DNA from: Hexactinellida sp. DTS-2022
Lineage: Eukaryota; Porifera; Hexactinellida
DNA length: 64,000 nt
Reading direction: 5' to 3'
Assembly (NCBI GenBank): GCA_028753945.1
Contig: JAPNXP010000017.1
Location: forward strand, 2,232,001 to 2,296,000
Position 1 is the first letter of the stretch, and the number at the start of each line of letters is the position of its first letter. Of this stretch, positions 23,294-38,980 are shown piece by piece. Made by a program: the position numbers and the translations under genes. A model generated the notes under the pieces. The model did no database searches and was not told the DNA's origin. It saw only the letters and a list, made by a program, of their open reading frames with translations.

Positions 23294-26200
23294 GGGCTAT
23301 ATATTGTACGCAAAATGCGTACAATGTTATAAAGTGGATATATAATTGCGAATACTAACGAGGTTCTCCTTTGTAGAATGTCCTAGATATAGAAAGTATG
23401 AATGTTTCATTATGTTATTGGTTGATATAATTAATTTCAAATCCCAACGAAGGTCTACTATATATAATGTGCCATATATTGTACTCAAAATGCGTACAAT
23501 GTTATAAAGTGGATATATAAAGTGCGAATATTAACGAGGTTCTCCTTTGTAGAATGTCCTAGATATAGAAAGTATGAATGTTTCATTATGTTATTGGTTG
23601 ATATAATGAATTTCAAATCCCAACGAAGGTCTACTATATATAATTTGCTATATATTGTACTCAAAATGCGTACAATGTTATAAAGTGGATATTTAAATTA
23701 GCAAATACTAACGAGGTTCTCCTTTGTAGAATGTCCTAGATATAGAAAGTATGAATGTTTCATTATGTTATTGGTTGATATAATGAATTTCAAATCCCAA
23801 CGAAGGTCTACTATATATAATGTGCCATACATTGTACGCAAAATGCGTACAATGTTATAAAGTGGATATTTAAATTAGCAAATACTAACGAGGTTCTCCT
23901 TTGTAGAATGTCCTAGATATAGAAAGTATGAATGTTTCATTATGTTATTGGTTGATATAATTAATTTCAAATCCCAACGAAGGTCTACTATATATAATTT
24001 GCTATATATTGTACTCAAAATGCGTACAATGTTATAAAGTGGATATTTAAATTAGCAAATACTAACGAGGTTCTCCTTTGTAGAATGTCCTAGATATAGA
24101 AAGTATGAATGTTTCATTATGTTATTGGTTGATATAATGAATTTCAAATCCCAACGAAGGTCGACTATATATAATGTGCCATACATTGTACGCAAAATGC
24201 GTACAATGTAATAAAGTGGATATTTAAATTAGCAAATACTAACGAGGTTCTCCTTTGTAGAATGTCCTAGATATAGAAAGTATGAATGTTTCATTATGTT
24301 ATTGGTTGATATAATTAATTTCAAATCCCAACGAAGGTCTACTATATATAATGTGCCATATATTGTACGCAAAATGCGTACAATATTATAAAGTGGATAT
24401 ATAAATTGCGAATATACTAACGAGGTTCTCCTTTGTAGAATGTCCTAGATATAGAAAGTATGAATGTTTCATTATGTTATTGGTTGATATAATTAATTTC
24501 AAATCCCAACGAAGGTCTACTATATATAATGTGCCATATATTGTACGCAAAATGCGTACAATATTATAAAGTGGATATATAAATTGCGAATATACTAACG
24601 AGGTTCTCCTTTGTAGAATGTCCTAGATATAGAAAGTATGAATGTTTCATTATGTTATTGGTTGATATAATTAATTTCAAATCCCAACGAAGGTCTACTG
24701 TATATAATGGGCTATATATTGTACGCAAAATGCGTACAATGTTATAAAGTGGATATATAATTGCGAATACTAACGAGGTTCTCCTTTGTAGAATGTCCTA
24801 GATATAGAAAGTATGAATGTTTCATTATGTTATTGGTTGATATAATTAATTTCAAATCCCAACGAAGGTCTACTATATATAATGTGCCATATATTGTACG
24901 CAAAATGCGTACAATGTTATAAAGTGGATATATAAAGTGCGAATACTAACGAGGTTCTCCTTTGTAGAATGTCCTAGATATAGAAAGTATGAATGTTTCA
25001 TTATGTTATTGGTTGATATAATGAATTTCAAATCCCAAAGAAGGTCTACTATATATAATTTGCTATATATTGTACTCAAAATGCGTACAATGTTATAAAG
25101 TGGATATTTAAATTAGCAAATACTAACGAGGTTCTCCTTTGTAGAATGTCCTAGATATAGAAAGTATGAATGTTTCATTATGTTATTGGTTGATATAATG
25201 AATTTCAAATCCCAACGAAGGTCTACTATATATAATGTGCCATACATTGTACGCAAAATGCGTACAATGTTATAAAGTGGATATTTAAATTAGCAAATAC
25301 TAACGAGGTTCTCCTTTGTAGAATGTCCTAGATATAGAAAGTATGAATGTTTCATTATGTTATTGGTTGATATAATTAATTTCAAATCCCAACGAAGGTC
25401 TACTATATATAATGTGCCATATATTGTACGCAAAATGCGTACAATATTATAAAGTGGATATATAAATTGCGAATATACTAACGAGGTTCTCCTTTGTAGA
25501 ATGTCCTAGATATAGAAAGTATGAATGTTTCATTATGTTATTGGTTGATATAATTAATTTCAAATCCCAACGAAGGTCTACTATATATAATGTGCCATAT
25601 ATTGTACGCAAAATGCGTACAATATTATAAAGTGGATATATAAATTGCGAATATACTAACGAGGTTCTCCTTTGTAGAATGTCCTAGATATAGAAAGTAT
25701 GAATGTTTCATTATGTTATTGGTTGATATAATTAATTTCCAATCCCAACGAAGGTCTACTGTATATAATGGGCTATATATTGTACGCAAAATGCGTACAA
25801 TGTTATAAAGTGGATATATAATTGCGAATACTAACGAGGTTCTCCTTTGTAGAATGTCCTAGATATAGAAAGTATGAATGTTTCATTATGTTATTGGTTG
25901 ATATAATTAATTTCAAATCCCAACGAAGGTCTACTATATATAATGTGCCATATATTGTACGCAAAATGCGTACAATGTTATAAAGTGGATATATAAATTG
26001 CGAATATACTAACGAGGTTCTCCTTTGTAGAATGTCCTAGATATAGAAAGTATGAATGTTTCATTATGTTATTGGTTGATATAATGAATTTCAAATCCCA
26101 ACGAAGGTCTACTATATATAATTTGCTATATATTGTACTCAAAATGCGTACAATGTTATAAAGTGGATATTTAAATTAGCAAATACTAACGAGGTTCTCC

Positions 26201-29200
26201 TTTGTAGAATGTCCTAGATATAGAAAGTATGAATGTTTCATTATGTTATTGGTTGATATAATGAATTTCAAATCCCAACGAAGGTCTACTATATATAATG
26301 TGCCATACATTGTACGCAAAATGCGTACAATGTTATAAAGTGGATATTTAAATTAGCAAATACTAACGAGGTTCTCCTTTGTAGAATGTCCTAGATATAG
26401 AAAGTATGAATGTTTCATTATGTTATTGGTTGATATAATTAATTTCAAATCCCAACGAAGGTCTACTATATATAATGTGCCATATATTGTACGCAAAATG
26501 CGTACAATATTATAAAGTGGATATATAAATTGCGAATATACTAACGAGGTTCTCCTTTGTAGAATGTCCTAGATATAGAAAGTATGAATGTTTCATTATG
26601 TTATTGGTTGATATAATTAATTTCAAATCCCAACGAAGGTCTACTATATATAATGTGCCATATATTGTACGCAAAATGCGTACAATATTATAAAGTGGAT
26701 ATATAAATTGCGAATATACTAACGAGGTTCTCCTTTGTAGAATGTCCTAGATATAGAAAGTATGAATGTTTCATTATGTTATTGGTTGATATAATTAATT
26801 TCAAATCCCAACGAAGGTCTACTGTATATAATGGGCTATATATTGTACGCAAAATGCGTACAATGTTATAAAGTGGATATATAATTGCGAATACTAACGA
26901 GGTTCTCCTTTGTAGAATGTCCTAGATATAGAAAGTATGAATGTTTCATTATGTTATTGGTTGATATAATGAATTTCAAATCCCAACGAAGGTCTACTAT
27001 ATATAATTTGCTATATATTGTACTCAAAATGCGTACAATGTTATAAAGTGGATATTTAAATTAGCAAATACTAACGAGGTTCTCCTTTGTAGAATGTCCT
27101 AGATATAGAAAGTATGAATGTTTCATTATGTTATTGGTTGATATAATGAATTTCAAATCCCAACGAAGGTCTACTATATATAATGTGCCATACATTGTAC
27201 GCAAAATGCGTACAATGTTATAAAGTGGATATTTAAATTAGCAAATACTAACGAGGTTCTCCTTTGTAGAATGTCCTAGATATAGAAAGTATGAATGTTT
27301 CATTATGTTATTGGTTGATATAATTAATTTCAAATCCCAACGAAGGTCTACTATATATAATTTGCTATATATTGTACTCAAAATGCGTACAATGTTATAA
27401 AGTGGATATTTAAATTAGCAAATACTAACGAGGTTCTCCTTTGTAGAATGTCCTAGATATAGAAAGTATGAATGTTTCATTATGTTATTGGTTGATATAA
27501 TGAATTTCAAATCCCAACGAAGGTCGACTATATATAATGTGCCATACATTGTACGCAAAATGCGTACAATGTTATAAAGTGGATATTTAAATTAGCAAAT
27601 ACTAACGAGGTTCTCCTTTGTAGAATGTCCTAGATATAGAAAGTATGAATGTTTCATTATGTTATTGGTTGATATAATTAATTTCAAATCCCAACGAAGG
27701 TCTACTATATATAATGTGCCATATATTGTACGCAAAATGCGTACAATATTATAAAGTGGATATATAAATTGCGAATATACTAACGAGGTTCTCCTTTGTA
27801 GAATGTCCTAGATATAGAAAGTATGAATGTTTCATTATGTTATTGGTTGATATAATTAATTTCAAATCCCAACGAAGGTCTACTGTATATAATGGGCTAT
27901 ATATTGTACGCAAAATGCGTACAATGTTATAAAGTGGATATATAATTGCGAATACTAACGAGGTTCTCCTTTGTAGAATGTCCTAGATATAGAAAGTATG
28001 AATGTTTCATTATGTTATTGGTTGATATAATTAATTTCAAATCCCAACGAAGGTCTACTATATATAATGTGCCATATATTGTACTCAAAATGCGTACAAT
28101 GTTATAAAGTGGATATATAAAGTGCGAATATTAACGAGGTTCTCCTTTGTAGAATGTCCTAGATATAGAAAGTATGAATGTTTCATTATGTTATTGGTTG
28201 ATATAATGAATTTCAAATCCCAACGAAGGTCTACTATATATAATTTGCTATATATTGTACTCAAAATGCGTACAATGTTATAAAGTGGATATTTAAATTA
28301 GCAAATACTAACGAGGTTCTCCTTTGTAGAATGTCCTAGATATAGAAAGTATGAATGTTTCATTATGTTATTGGTTGATATAATGAATTTCAAATCCCAA
28401 CGAAGGTCTACTATATATAATGTGCCATACATTGTACGCAAAATGCGTACAATGTTATAAAGTGGATATTTAAATTAGCAAATACTAACGAGGTTCTCCT
28501 TTGTAGAATGTCCTAGATATAGAAAGTATGAATGTTTCATTATGTTATTGGTTGATATAATTAATTTCAAATCCCAACGAAGGTCTACTATATATAATTT
28601 GCTATATATTGTACTCAAAATGCGTACAATGTTATAAAGTGGATATTTAAATTAGCAAATACTAACGAGGTTCTCCTTTGTAGAATGTCCTAGATATAGA
28701 AAGTATGAATGTTTCATTATGTTATTGGTTGATATAATGAATTTCAAATCCCAACGAAGGTCGACTATATATAATGTGCCATACATTGTACGCAAAATGC
28801 GTACAATGTTATAAAGTGGATATTTAAATTAGCAAATACTAACGAGGTTCTCCTTTGTAGAATGTCCTAGATATAGAAAGTATGAGTGTTTCATTATGTT
28901 ATTGGTTGATATAATTAATTTCAAATCCCAACGAAGGTCTACTATATATAATGTGCCATATATTGTACGCAAAATGCGTACAATATTATAAAGTGGATAT
29001 ATAAATTGCGAATATACTAACGAGGTTCTCCTTTGTAGAATGTCCTAGATATAGAAAGTATGAATGTTTCATTATGTTATTGGTTGATATAATTAATTTC
29101 AAATCCCAACGAAGGTCTACTATATATAATGTGCCATATATTGTACGCAAAATGCGTACAATATTATAAAGTGGATATATAAATTGCGAATATACTAACG

Positions 29201-30018
29201 AGGTTCTCCTTTGTAGAATGTCCTAGATATAGAAAGTATGAATGTTTCATTATGTTATTGGTTGATATAATTAATTTCAAATCCCAACGAAGGTCTACTG
29301 TATATAATGGGCTATATATTGTACGCAAAATGCGTACAATGTTATAAAGTGGATATATAATTGCGAATACTAACGAGGTTCTCCTTTGTAGAATGTCCTA
29401 GATATAGAAAGTATGAATGTTTCATTATGTTATTGGTTGATATAATGAATTTCAAATCCCAACGAAGGTCTACTATATATAATGTGCCATACATTGTACG
29501 CAAAATGCGTACAATGTTATAAAGTGGATATTTAAAATTAGCAAATACTAACGAGGTTCTCCTTTGTAGAATGTCCTAGATATAGAAAGTATGAATGTTT
29601 CATTATGTTATTGGTTGATATAATTAATTTCAAATCCCAACGAAGGTCTACTATATATAATGTGCCATATATTGTACGCAAAATGCGTACAATATTATAA
29701 AGTGGATATATAAATTGCGAATATACTAACGAGGTTCTCCTTTGTAGAATGTCCTAGATATAGAAAGTATGAATGTTTCATTATGTTATTGGTTGATATA
29801 ATTAATTTCAAATCCCAACGAAGGTCTACTATATATAATGTGCCATATATTGTACGCAAAATGCGTACAATATTATAAAGTGGATATATAAATTGCGAAT
29901 ATACTAACGAGGTTCTCCTTTGTAGAATGTCCTAGATATAGAAAGTATGAATGTTTCATTATGTTATTGGTTGATATAATTAATTTCAAATCCCAACGAA
30001 GGTCTACTGTATATAATG
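23294..30018. repeat. D-monomer higher-order repeats: 6-mer (1061-1063 bp) and 8-mer (1415 bp)
   Basis: GGGC of class D lies at 23294, 24709, 25770, 26833, 27894, 29309 and 30018. Spacings are 1415, 1061, 1063, 1061, 1415 and 709. The private variant GGTCGACTATATA is at 24161 and 28761, and the F monomers at about 23520 and 28118, all giving a 4600-bp (26-monomer) longer-range repeat. Confidence 0.75.
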
Positions 30019-31199
30019 GGCTATATATTGTACGCAAAATGCGTACAATGTTATAAAGTGGATATATAATTGCGAATACTAACGAGGTTCTCCTTTGTAG
30101 AATGTCCTAGATATAGAAAGTATGAATGTTTCATTATGTTATTGGTTGATATAATTAATTTCAAATCCCAACGAAGGTCTACTGTATATAATGTGCCATA
30201 TATTGTACTCAAAATGCGTACAATGTTATAAAGTGGATATATAAAGTGCGAATATTAACGAGGTTCTCCTTTGTAGAATGTCCTAGATATAGAAAGTATG
30301 AATGTTTCATTATGTTATTGGTTGATATAATGAATTTCAAATCCCAACGAAGGTCTACTATATATAATTTGCTATATATTGTACTCAAAATGCGTACAAT
30401 GTTATAAAGTGGATATTTAAATTAGCAAATACTAACGAGGTTCTCCTTTGTAGAATGTCCTAGATATAGAAAGTATGAATGTTTCATTATGTTATTGGTT
30501 GATATAATGAATTTCAAATCCCAACGAAGGTCTACTATATATAATGTGCCATACATTGTACGCAAAATGCGTACAATGTTATAAAGTGGATATTTAAATT
30601 AGCAAATACTAACGAGGTTCTCCTTTGTAGAATGTCCTAGATATAGAAAGTATGAATGTTTCATTATGTTATTGGTTGATATAATGAATTTCAAATCCCA
30701 ACGAAGGTCTACTATATATAATTTGCTATATATTGTACTCAAAATGCGTACAATGTTATAAAGTGGATATTTAAATTAGCAAATACTAACGAGGTTCTCC
30801 TTTGTAGAATGTCCTAGATATAGAAAGTATGAATGTTTCATTATGTTATTGGTTGATATAATGAATTTCAAATCCCAACGAAGGTCTACTATATATAATG
30901 TGCCATACATTGTACGCAAAATGCGTACAATGTTATAAAGTGGATATTTAAATTAGCAAATACTAACGAGGTTCTCCTTTGTAGAATGTCCTAGATATAG
31001 AAAGTATGAATGTTTCATTATGTTATTGGTTGATATAATTAATTTCAAATCCCAACGAAGGTCTACTATATATAATTTGCTATATATTGTACTCAAAATG
31101 CGTACAATGTTATAAAGTGGATATTTAAATTAGCAAATACTAACGAGGTTCTCCTTTGTAGAATGTCCTAGATATAGAAAGTATGAATGTTTCATTATG

Positions 31200-34100
31200 T
31201 TATTGGTTGATATAATGAATTTCAAATCCCAACGAAGGTCTACTATATATAATGTGCCATACATTGTACGCAAAATGCGTACAATGTTATAAAGTGGATA
31301 TTTAAATTAGCAAATACTAACGAGGTTCTCCTTTGTAGAATGTCCTAGATATAGAAAGTATGAATGTTTCATTATGTTATTGGTTGATATAATGAATTTC
31401 AAATCCCAACGAAGGTCTACTATATATAATGTGCCATATATTGTACGCAAAATGCGTACAATATTATAAAGTGGATATATAAATTGCGAATATACTAACG
31501 AGGTTCTCCTTTGTAGAATGTCCTAGATATAGAAAGTATGAATGTTTCATTATGTTATTGGTTGATATAATGAATTTCAAATCCCAACGAAGGTCTACTA
31601 TATATAATGTGCCATATATTGTACGCAAAATGCGTACAATATTATAAAGTGGATATATAAATTGCGAATATACTAACGAGGTTCTCCTTTGTAGAATGTC
31701 CTAGATATAGAAAGTATGAATGTTTCATTATGTTATTGGTTGATATAATGAATTTCAAATCCCAACGAAGGTCTACTATATATAATGTGCCATACATTGT
31801 ACGCAAAATGCGTACAATGTTATAAAGTGGATATTTAAATTAGCAAATACTAACGAGGTTCTCCTTTGTAGAATGTCCTAGATATAGAAAGTATGAATGT
31901 TTCATTATGTTATTGGTTGATATAATTAATTTCAAATCCCAACGAAGGTCTACTATATATAATGTGCCATATATTGTACGCAAAATGCGTACAATATTAT
32001 AAAGTGGATATATAAATTGCGAATATACTAACGAGGTTCTCCTTTGTAGAATGTCCTAGATATAGAAAGTATGAATGTTTCATTATGTTATTGGTTGATA
32101 TAATGAATTTCAAATCCCAACGAAGGTCTACTATATATAATGTGCCATATATTGTACGCAAAATGCGTACAATATTATAAAGTGGATATATAAATTGCGA
32201 ATATACTAACGAGGTTCTCCTTTGTAGAATGTCCTAGATATAGAAAGTATGAATGTTTCATTATGTTATTGGTTGATATAATGAATTTCAAATCCCAACG
32301 AAGGTCTACTATATATAATGTGCCATATATTGTACGCAAAATGCGTACAATATTATAAAGTGGATATATAAATTGCGAATATACTAACGAGGTTCTCCTT
32401 TGTAGAATGTCCTAGATATAGAAAGTATGAATGTTTCATTATGTTATTGGTTGATATAATGAATTTCAAATCCCAACGAAGGTCTACTATATATAATGTG
32501 CCATACATTGTACGCAAAATGCGTACAATGTTATAAAGTGGATATTTAAATTAGCAAATACTAACGAGGTTCTCCTTTGTAGAATGTCCTAGATATAGAA
32601 AGTATGAATGTTTCATTATGTTATTGGTTGATATAATTAATTTCAAATCCCAACGAAGGTCTACTATATATAATGTGCCATATATTGTACGCAAAATGCG
32701 TACAATATTATAAAGTGGATATATAAATTGCGAATATACTAACGAGGTTCTCCTTTGTAGAATGTCCTAGATATAGAAAGTATGAATGTTTCATTATGTT
32801 ATTGGTTGATATAATTAATTTCAAATCCCAACGAAGGTCTACTATATATAATGTGCCATATATTGTACGCAAAATGCGTACAATATTATAAAGTGGATAT
32901 ATAAATTGCGAATATACTAACGAGGTTCTCCTTTGTAGAATGTCCTAGATATAGAAAGTATGAATGTTTCATTATGTTATTGGTTGATATAATGAATTTC
33001 AAATCCCAACGAAGGTCTACTATATATAATTTGCTATATATTGTACTCAAAATGCGTACAATGTTATAAAGTGGATATTTAAATTAGCAAATACTAACGA
33101 GGTTCTCCTTTGTAGAATGTCCTAGATATAGAAAGTATGAATGTTTCATTATGTTATTGGTTGATATAATTAATTTCAAATCCCAACGAAGGTCTACTAT
33201 ATATAATTTGCTATATATTGTACTCAAAATGCGTACAATGTTATAAAGTGGATATTTAAATTAGCAAATACTAACGAGGTTCTCCTTTGTAGAATGTCCT
33301 AGATATAGAAAGTATGAATGTTTCATTATGTTATTGGTTGATATAATGAATTTCAAATCCCAACGAAGGTCTACTATATATAATGTGCCATACATTGTAC
33401 GCAAAATGCGTACAATGTTATAAAGTGGATATTTAAATTAGCAAATACTAACGAGGTTCTCCTTTGTAGAATGTCCTAGATATAGAAAGTATGAATGTTT
33501 CATTATGTTATTGGTTGATATAATTAATTTCAAATCCCAACGAAGGTCTACTATATATAATGTGCCATATATTGTACGCAAAATGCGTTCAATACTATAA
33601 AGTGGATATATAAATTGCGAATATACTAACGAGGTTCTCCTTTGTAGAATGTCCTAGATATAGAAAGTATGAATGTTTCATTATGTGATTGGTTGATATA
33701 ATGAATTTCAAATCCCAACGAAGGTCTACTATATATAATGTGCCATATATTGTACGCAAAATGCGTACAATATTATAAAGTGGATATATAAATTGCGAAT
33801 ATACTAACGAGGTTCTCCTTTGTAGAATGTCCTAGATATAGAAAGTATGAATGTTTCATTATGTTATTGGTTGATATAATGAATTTCAAATCCCAACGAA
33901 GGTCTACTATATATAATGTGCCATACATTGTACGCAAAATGCGTACAATGTTATAAAGTGGATATTTAAATTAGCAAATACTAACGAGGTTCTCCTTTGT
34001 AGAATGTCCTAGATATAGAAAGTATGAATGTTTCATTATGTTATTGGTTGATATAATTAATTTCAAATCCCAACGAAGGTCTACTATATATAATGTGCCA

Positions 34101-37100
34101 TATATTGTACGCAAAATGCGTACAATATTATAAAGTGGATATATAAATTGCGAATATACTAACGAGGTTCTCCTTTGTAGAATGTCCTAGATATAGAAAG
34201 TATGAATGTTTCATTATGTTATTGGTTGATATAATTAATTTCAAATCCCAACGAAGGTCTACTATATATAATGTGCCATATATTGTACGCAAAATGCGTA
34301 CAATATTATAAAGTGGATATATAAATTGCGAATATACTAACGAGGTTCTCCTTTGTAGAATGTCCTAGATATAGAAAGTATGAATGTTTCATTATGTTAT
34401 TGGTTGATATAATTAATTTCAAATCCCAACGAAGGTCTACTGTATATAATGGGCTATATATTGTACGCAAAATGCGTACAATGTTATAAAGTGGATATAT
34501 AATTGCGAATACTAACGAGGTTCTCCTTTGTAGAATGTCCTAGATATAGAAAGTATGAATGTTTCATTATGTTATTGGTTGATATAATTAATTTCAAATC
34601 CCAACGAAGGTCTACTATATATAATGTGCCATATATTGTACGCAAAATGCGTACAATGTTATAAAGTGGATATATAAATTGCGAATATACTAACGAGGTT
34701 CTCCTTTGTAGAATGTCCTAGATATAGAAAGTATGAATGTTTCATTATGTTATTGGTTGATATAATGAATTTCAAATCCCTCCGAAGGTCAACTATATAT
34801 AATTTGCTATATATTGTACTCAAAATGCGTACAATGTTATAAAGTGGATATTTAAATTAGCAAATACTAACGAGGTTCTCCTTTGTAGAATGTCCTAGAT
34901 ATAGAAAGTATGAATGTTTCATTATGTTATTGGTTGATATAATGAATTTCAAATCCCAACGAAGGTCTACTATATATAATGTGCCATACATTGTACGCAA
35001 AATGCGTACAATGTTATAAAGTGGATATTTAAATTAGCAAATACTAACGAGGTTCTCCTTTGTAGAATGTCCTAGATATAGAAAGTATGAATGTTTCATT
35101 ATGTTATTGGTTGATATAATGAATTTCAAATCCCAACGAAGGTCTACTATATATAATGTGCCATACATTGTACGCAAAATGCGTACAATGTTATAAATTG
35201 GATATTTAAATTAGCAAATACTAACGAGGTTCTCCTTTGTAGAATGTCCTAGATATAGAAAGTATGAATGTTTCATTATGTTATTGGTTGATATAATGAA
35301 TTTCAAATCCCAACGAAGGTCTACTATATATAATGTGCCATATATTGTACGCAAAATGCGTACAATATTATAAAGTGGATATATAAATTGCGAATATACT
35401 AACGAGGTTCTCCTTTGTAGAATGTCCTAGATATAGAAAGTATGAATGTTTCATTATGTTATTGGTTGATATAATGAATTTCAAATCCCAACGAAGGTCT
35501 ACTATATATAATGTGCCATATATTGTACGCAAAATGCGTACAATATTATAAAGTGGATATATAAATTGCGAATATACTAACGAGGTTCTCCTTTGTAGAA
35601 TGTCCTAGATATAGAAAGTATGAATGTTTCATTATGTTATTGGTTGATATAATGAATTTCAAATCCCAACGAAGGTCTACTATATATAATGTGCCATACA
35701 TTGTACGCAAAATGCGTACAATGTTATAAAGTGGATATTTAAATTAGCAAATACTAACGAGGTTCTCCTTTGTAGAATGTCCTAGATATAGAAAGTATGA
35801 ATGTTTCATTATGTTATTGGTTGATATAATTAATTTCAAATCCCAACGAAGGTCTACTATATATAATGTGCCATATATTGTACGCAAAATGCGTACAATA
35901 TTATAAAGTGGATATATAAATTGCGAATATACTAACGAGGTTCTCCTTTGTAGAATGTCCTAGATATAGAAAGTATGAATGTTTCATTATGTTATTGGTT
36001 GATATAATGAATTTCAAATCCCAACGAAGGTCTACTATATATAATGTGCCATATATTGTACGCAAAATGCGTACAATATTATAAAGTGGATATATAAATT
36101 GCGAATATACTAACGAGGTTCTCCTTTGTAGAATGTCCTAGATATAGAAAGTATGAATGTTTCATTATGTTATTGGTTGATATAATGAATTTCAAATCCC
36201 AACGAAGGTCTACTATATATAATGTGCCATATATTGTACGCAAAATGCGTACAATATTATAAAGTGGATATATAAATTGCGAATATACTAACGAGGTTCT
36301 CCTTTGTAGAATGTCCTAGATATAGAAAGTATGAATGTTTCATTATGTTATTGGTTGATATAATGAATTTCAAATCCCAACGAAGGTCTACTATATATAA
36401 TGTGCCATACATTGTACGCAAAATGCGTACAATGTTATAAAGTGGATATTTAAATTAGCAAATACTAACGAGGTTCTCCTTTGTAGAATGTCCTAGATAT
36501 AGAAAGTATGAATGTTTCATTATGTTATTGGTTGATATAATTAATTTCAAATCCCAACGAAGGTCTACTATATATAATGTGCCATATATTGTACGCAAAA
36601 TGCGTACAATATTATAAAGTGGATATATAAATTGCGAATATACTAACGAGGTTCTCCTTTGTAGAATGTCCTAGATATAGAAAGTATGAATGTTTCATTA
36701 TGTTATTGGTTGATATAATTAATTTCAAATCCCAACGAAGGTCTACTATATATAATGTGCCATATATTGTACGCAAAATGCGTACAATATTATAAAGTGG
36801 ATATATAAATTGCGAATATACTAACGAGGTTCTCCTTTGTAGAATGTCCTAGATATAGAAAGTATGAATGTTTCATTATGTTATTGGTTGATATAATGAA
36901 TTTCAAATCCCAACGAAGGTCTACTATATATAATTTGCTATATATTGTACTCAAAATGCGTACAATGTTATAAAGTGGATATTTAAATTAGCAAATACTA
37001 ACGAGGTTCTCCTTTGTAGAATGTCCTAGATATAGAAAGTATGAATGTTTCATTATGTTATTGGTTGATATAATTAATTTCAAATCCCAACGAAGGTCTA

Positions 37101-38980
37101 CTATATATAATTTGCTATATATTGTACTCAAAATGCGTACAATGTTATAAAGTGGATATTTAAATTAGCAAATACTAACGAGGTTCTCCTTTGTAGAATG
37201 TCCTAGATATAGAAAGTATGAATGTTTCATTATGTTATTGGTTGATATAATGAATTTCAAATCCCAACGAAGGTCTACTATATATAATGTGCCATACATT
37301 GTACGCAAAATGCGTACAATGTTATAAAGTGGATATTTAAATTAGCAAATACTAACGAGGTTCTCCTTTGTAGAATGTCCTAGATATAGAAAGTATGAAT
37401 GTTTCATTATGTTATTGGTTGATATAATTAATTTCAAATCCCAACGAAGGTCTACTATATATAATGTGCCATATATTGTACGCAAAATGCGTTCAATACT
37501 ATAAAGTGGATATATAAATTGCGAATATACTAACGAGGTTCTCCTTTGTAGAATGTCCTAGATATAGAAAGTATGAATGTTTCATTATGTGATTGGTTGA
37601 TATAATGAATTTCAAATCCCAACGAAGGTCTACTATATATAATGTGCCATATATTGTACGCAAAATGCGTACAATATTATAAAGTGGATATATAAATTGC
37701 GAATATACTAACGAGGTTCTCCTTTGTAGAATGTCCTAGATATAGAAAGTATGAATGTTTCATTATGTTATTGGTTGATATAATGAATTTCAAATCCCAA
37801 CGAAGGTCTACTATATATAATGTGCCATACATTGTACGCAAAATGCGTACAATGTTATAAAGTGGATATTTAAATTAGCAAATACTAACGAGGTTCTCCT
37901 TTGTAGAATGTCCTAGATATAGAAAGTATGAATGTTTCATTATGTTATTGGTTGATATAATTAATTTCAAATCCCAACGAAGGTCTACTATATATAATGT
38001 GCCATATATTGTACGCAAAATGCGTACAATATTATAAAGTGGATATATAAATTGCGAATATACTAACGAGGTTCTCCTTTGTAGAATGTCCTAGATATAG
38101 AAAGTATGAATGTTTCATTATGTTATTGGTTGATATAATTAATTTCAAATCCCAACGAAGGTCTACTATATATAATGTGCCATATATTGTACGCAAAATG
38201 CGTACAATATTATAAAGTGGATATATAAATTGCGAATATACTAACGAGGTTCTCCTTTGTAGAATGTCCTAGATATAGAAAGTATGAATGTTTCATTATG
38301 TTATTGGTTGATATAATTAATTTCAAATCCCAACGAAGGTCTACTGTATATAATGGGCTATATATTGTACGCAAAATGCGTACAATGTTATAAAGTGGAT
38401 ATATAATTGCGAATACTAACGAGGTTCTCCTTTGTAGAATGTCCTAGATATAGAAAGTATGAATGTTTCATTATGTTATTGGTTGATATAATTAATTTCA
38501 AATCCCAACGAAGGTCTACTATATATAATGTGCCATATATTGTACGCAAAATGCGTACAATGTTATAAAGTGGATATATAAATTGCGAATATACTAACGA
38601 GGTTCTCCTTTGTAGAATGTCCTAGATATAGAAAGTATGAATGTTTCATTATGTTATTGGTTGATATAATGAATTTCAAATCCCTCCGAAGGTCAACTAT
38701 ATATAATTTGCTATATATTGTACTCAAAATGCGTACAATGTTATAAAGTGGATATTTAAATTAGCAAATACTAACGAGGTTCTCCTTTGTAGAATGTCCT
38801 AGATATAGAAAGTATGAATGTTTCATTATGTTATTGGTTGATATAATGAATTTCAAATCCCAACGAAGGTCTACTATATATAATGTGCCATACATTGTAC
38901 GCAAAATGCGTACAATGTTATAAAGTGGATATTTAAATTAGCAAATACTAACGAGGTTCTCCTTTGTAGAATGTCCTAGA
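31200..38980. repeat. Tandem 22-mer higher-order repeat, 3904 bp, two copies
   Basis: Three private variants recur at exactly 3904 bp: GCGTTCAATACT at 33585 and 37489, TTATGTGATTGG (33681 and 37585), and CCCTCCGAAGGTCAAC (TCC at 34781 and 38685). The class order of flanking monomers matches back to about 31.2 kb and breaks after about 38.98 kb. Outer limits are approximate. Confidence 0.8.
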
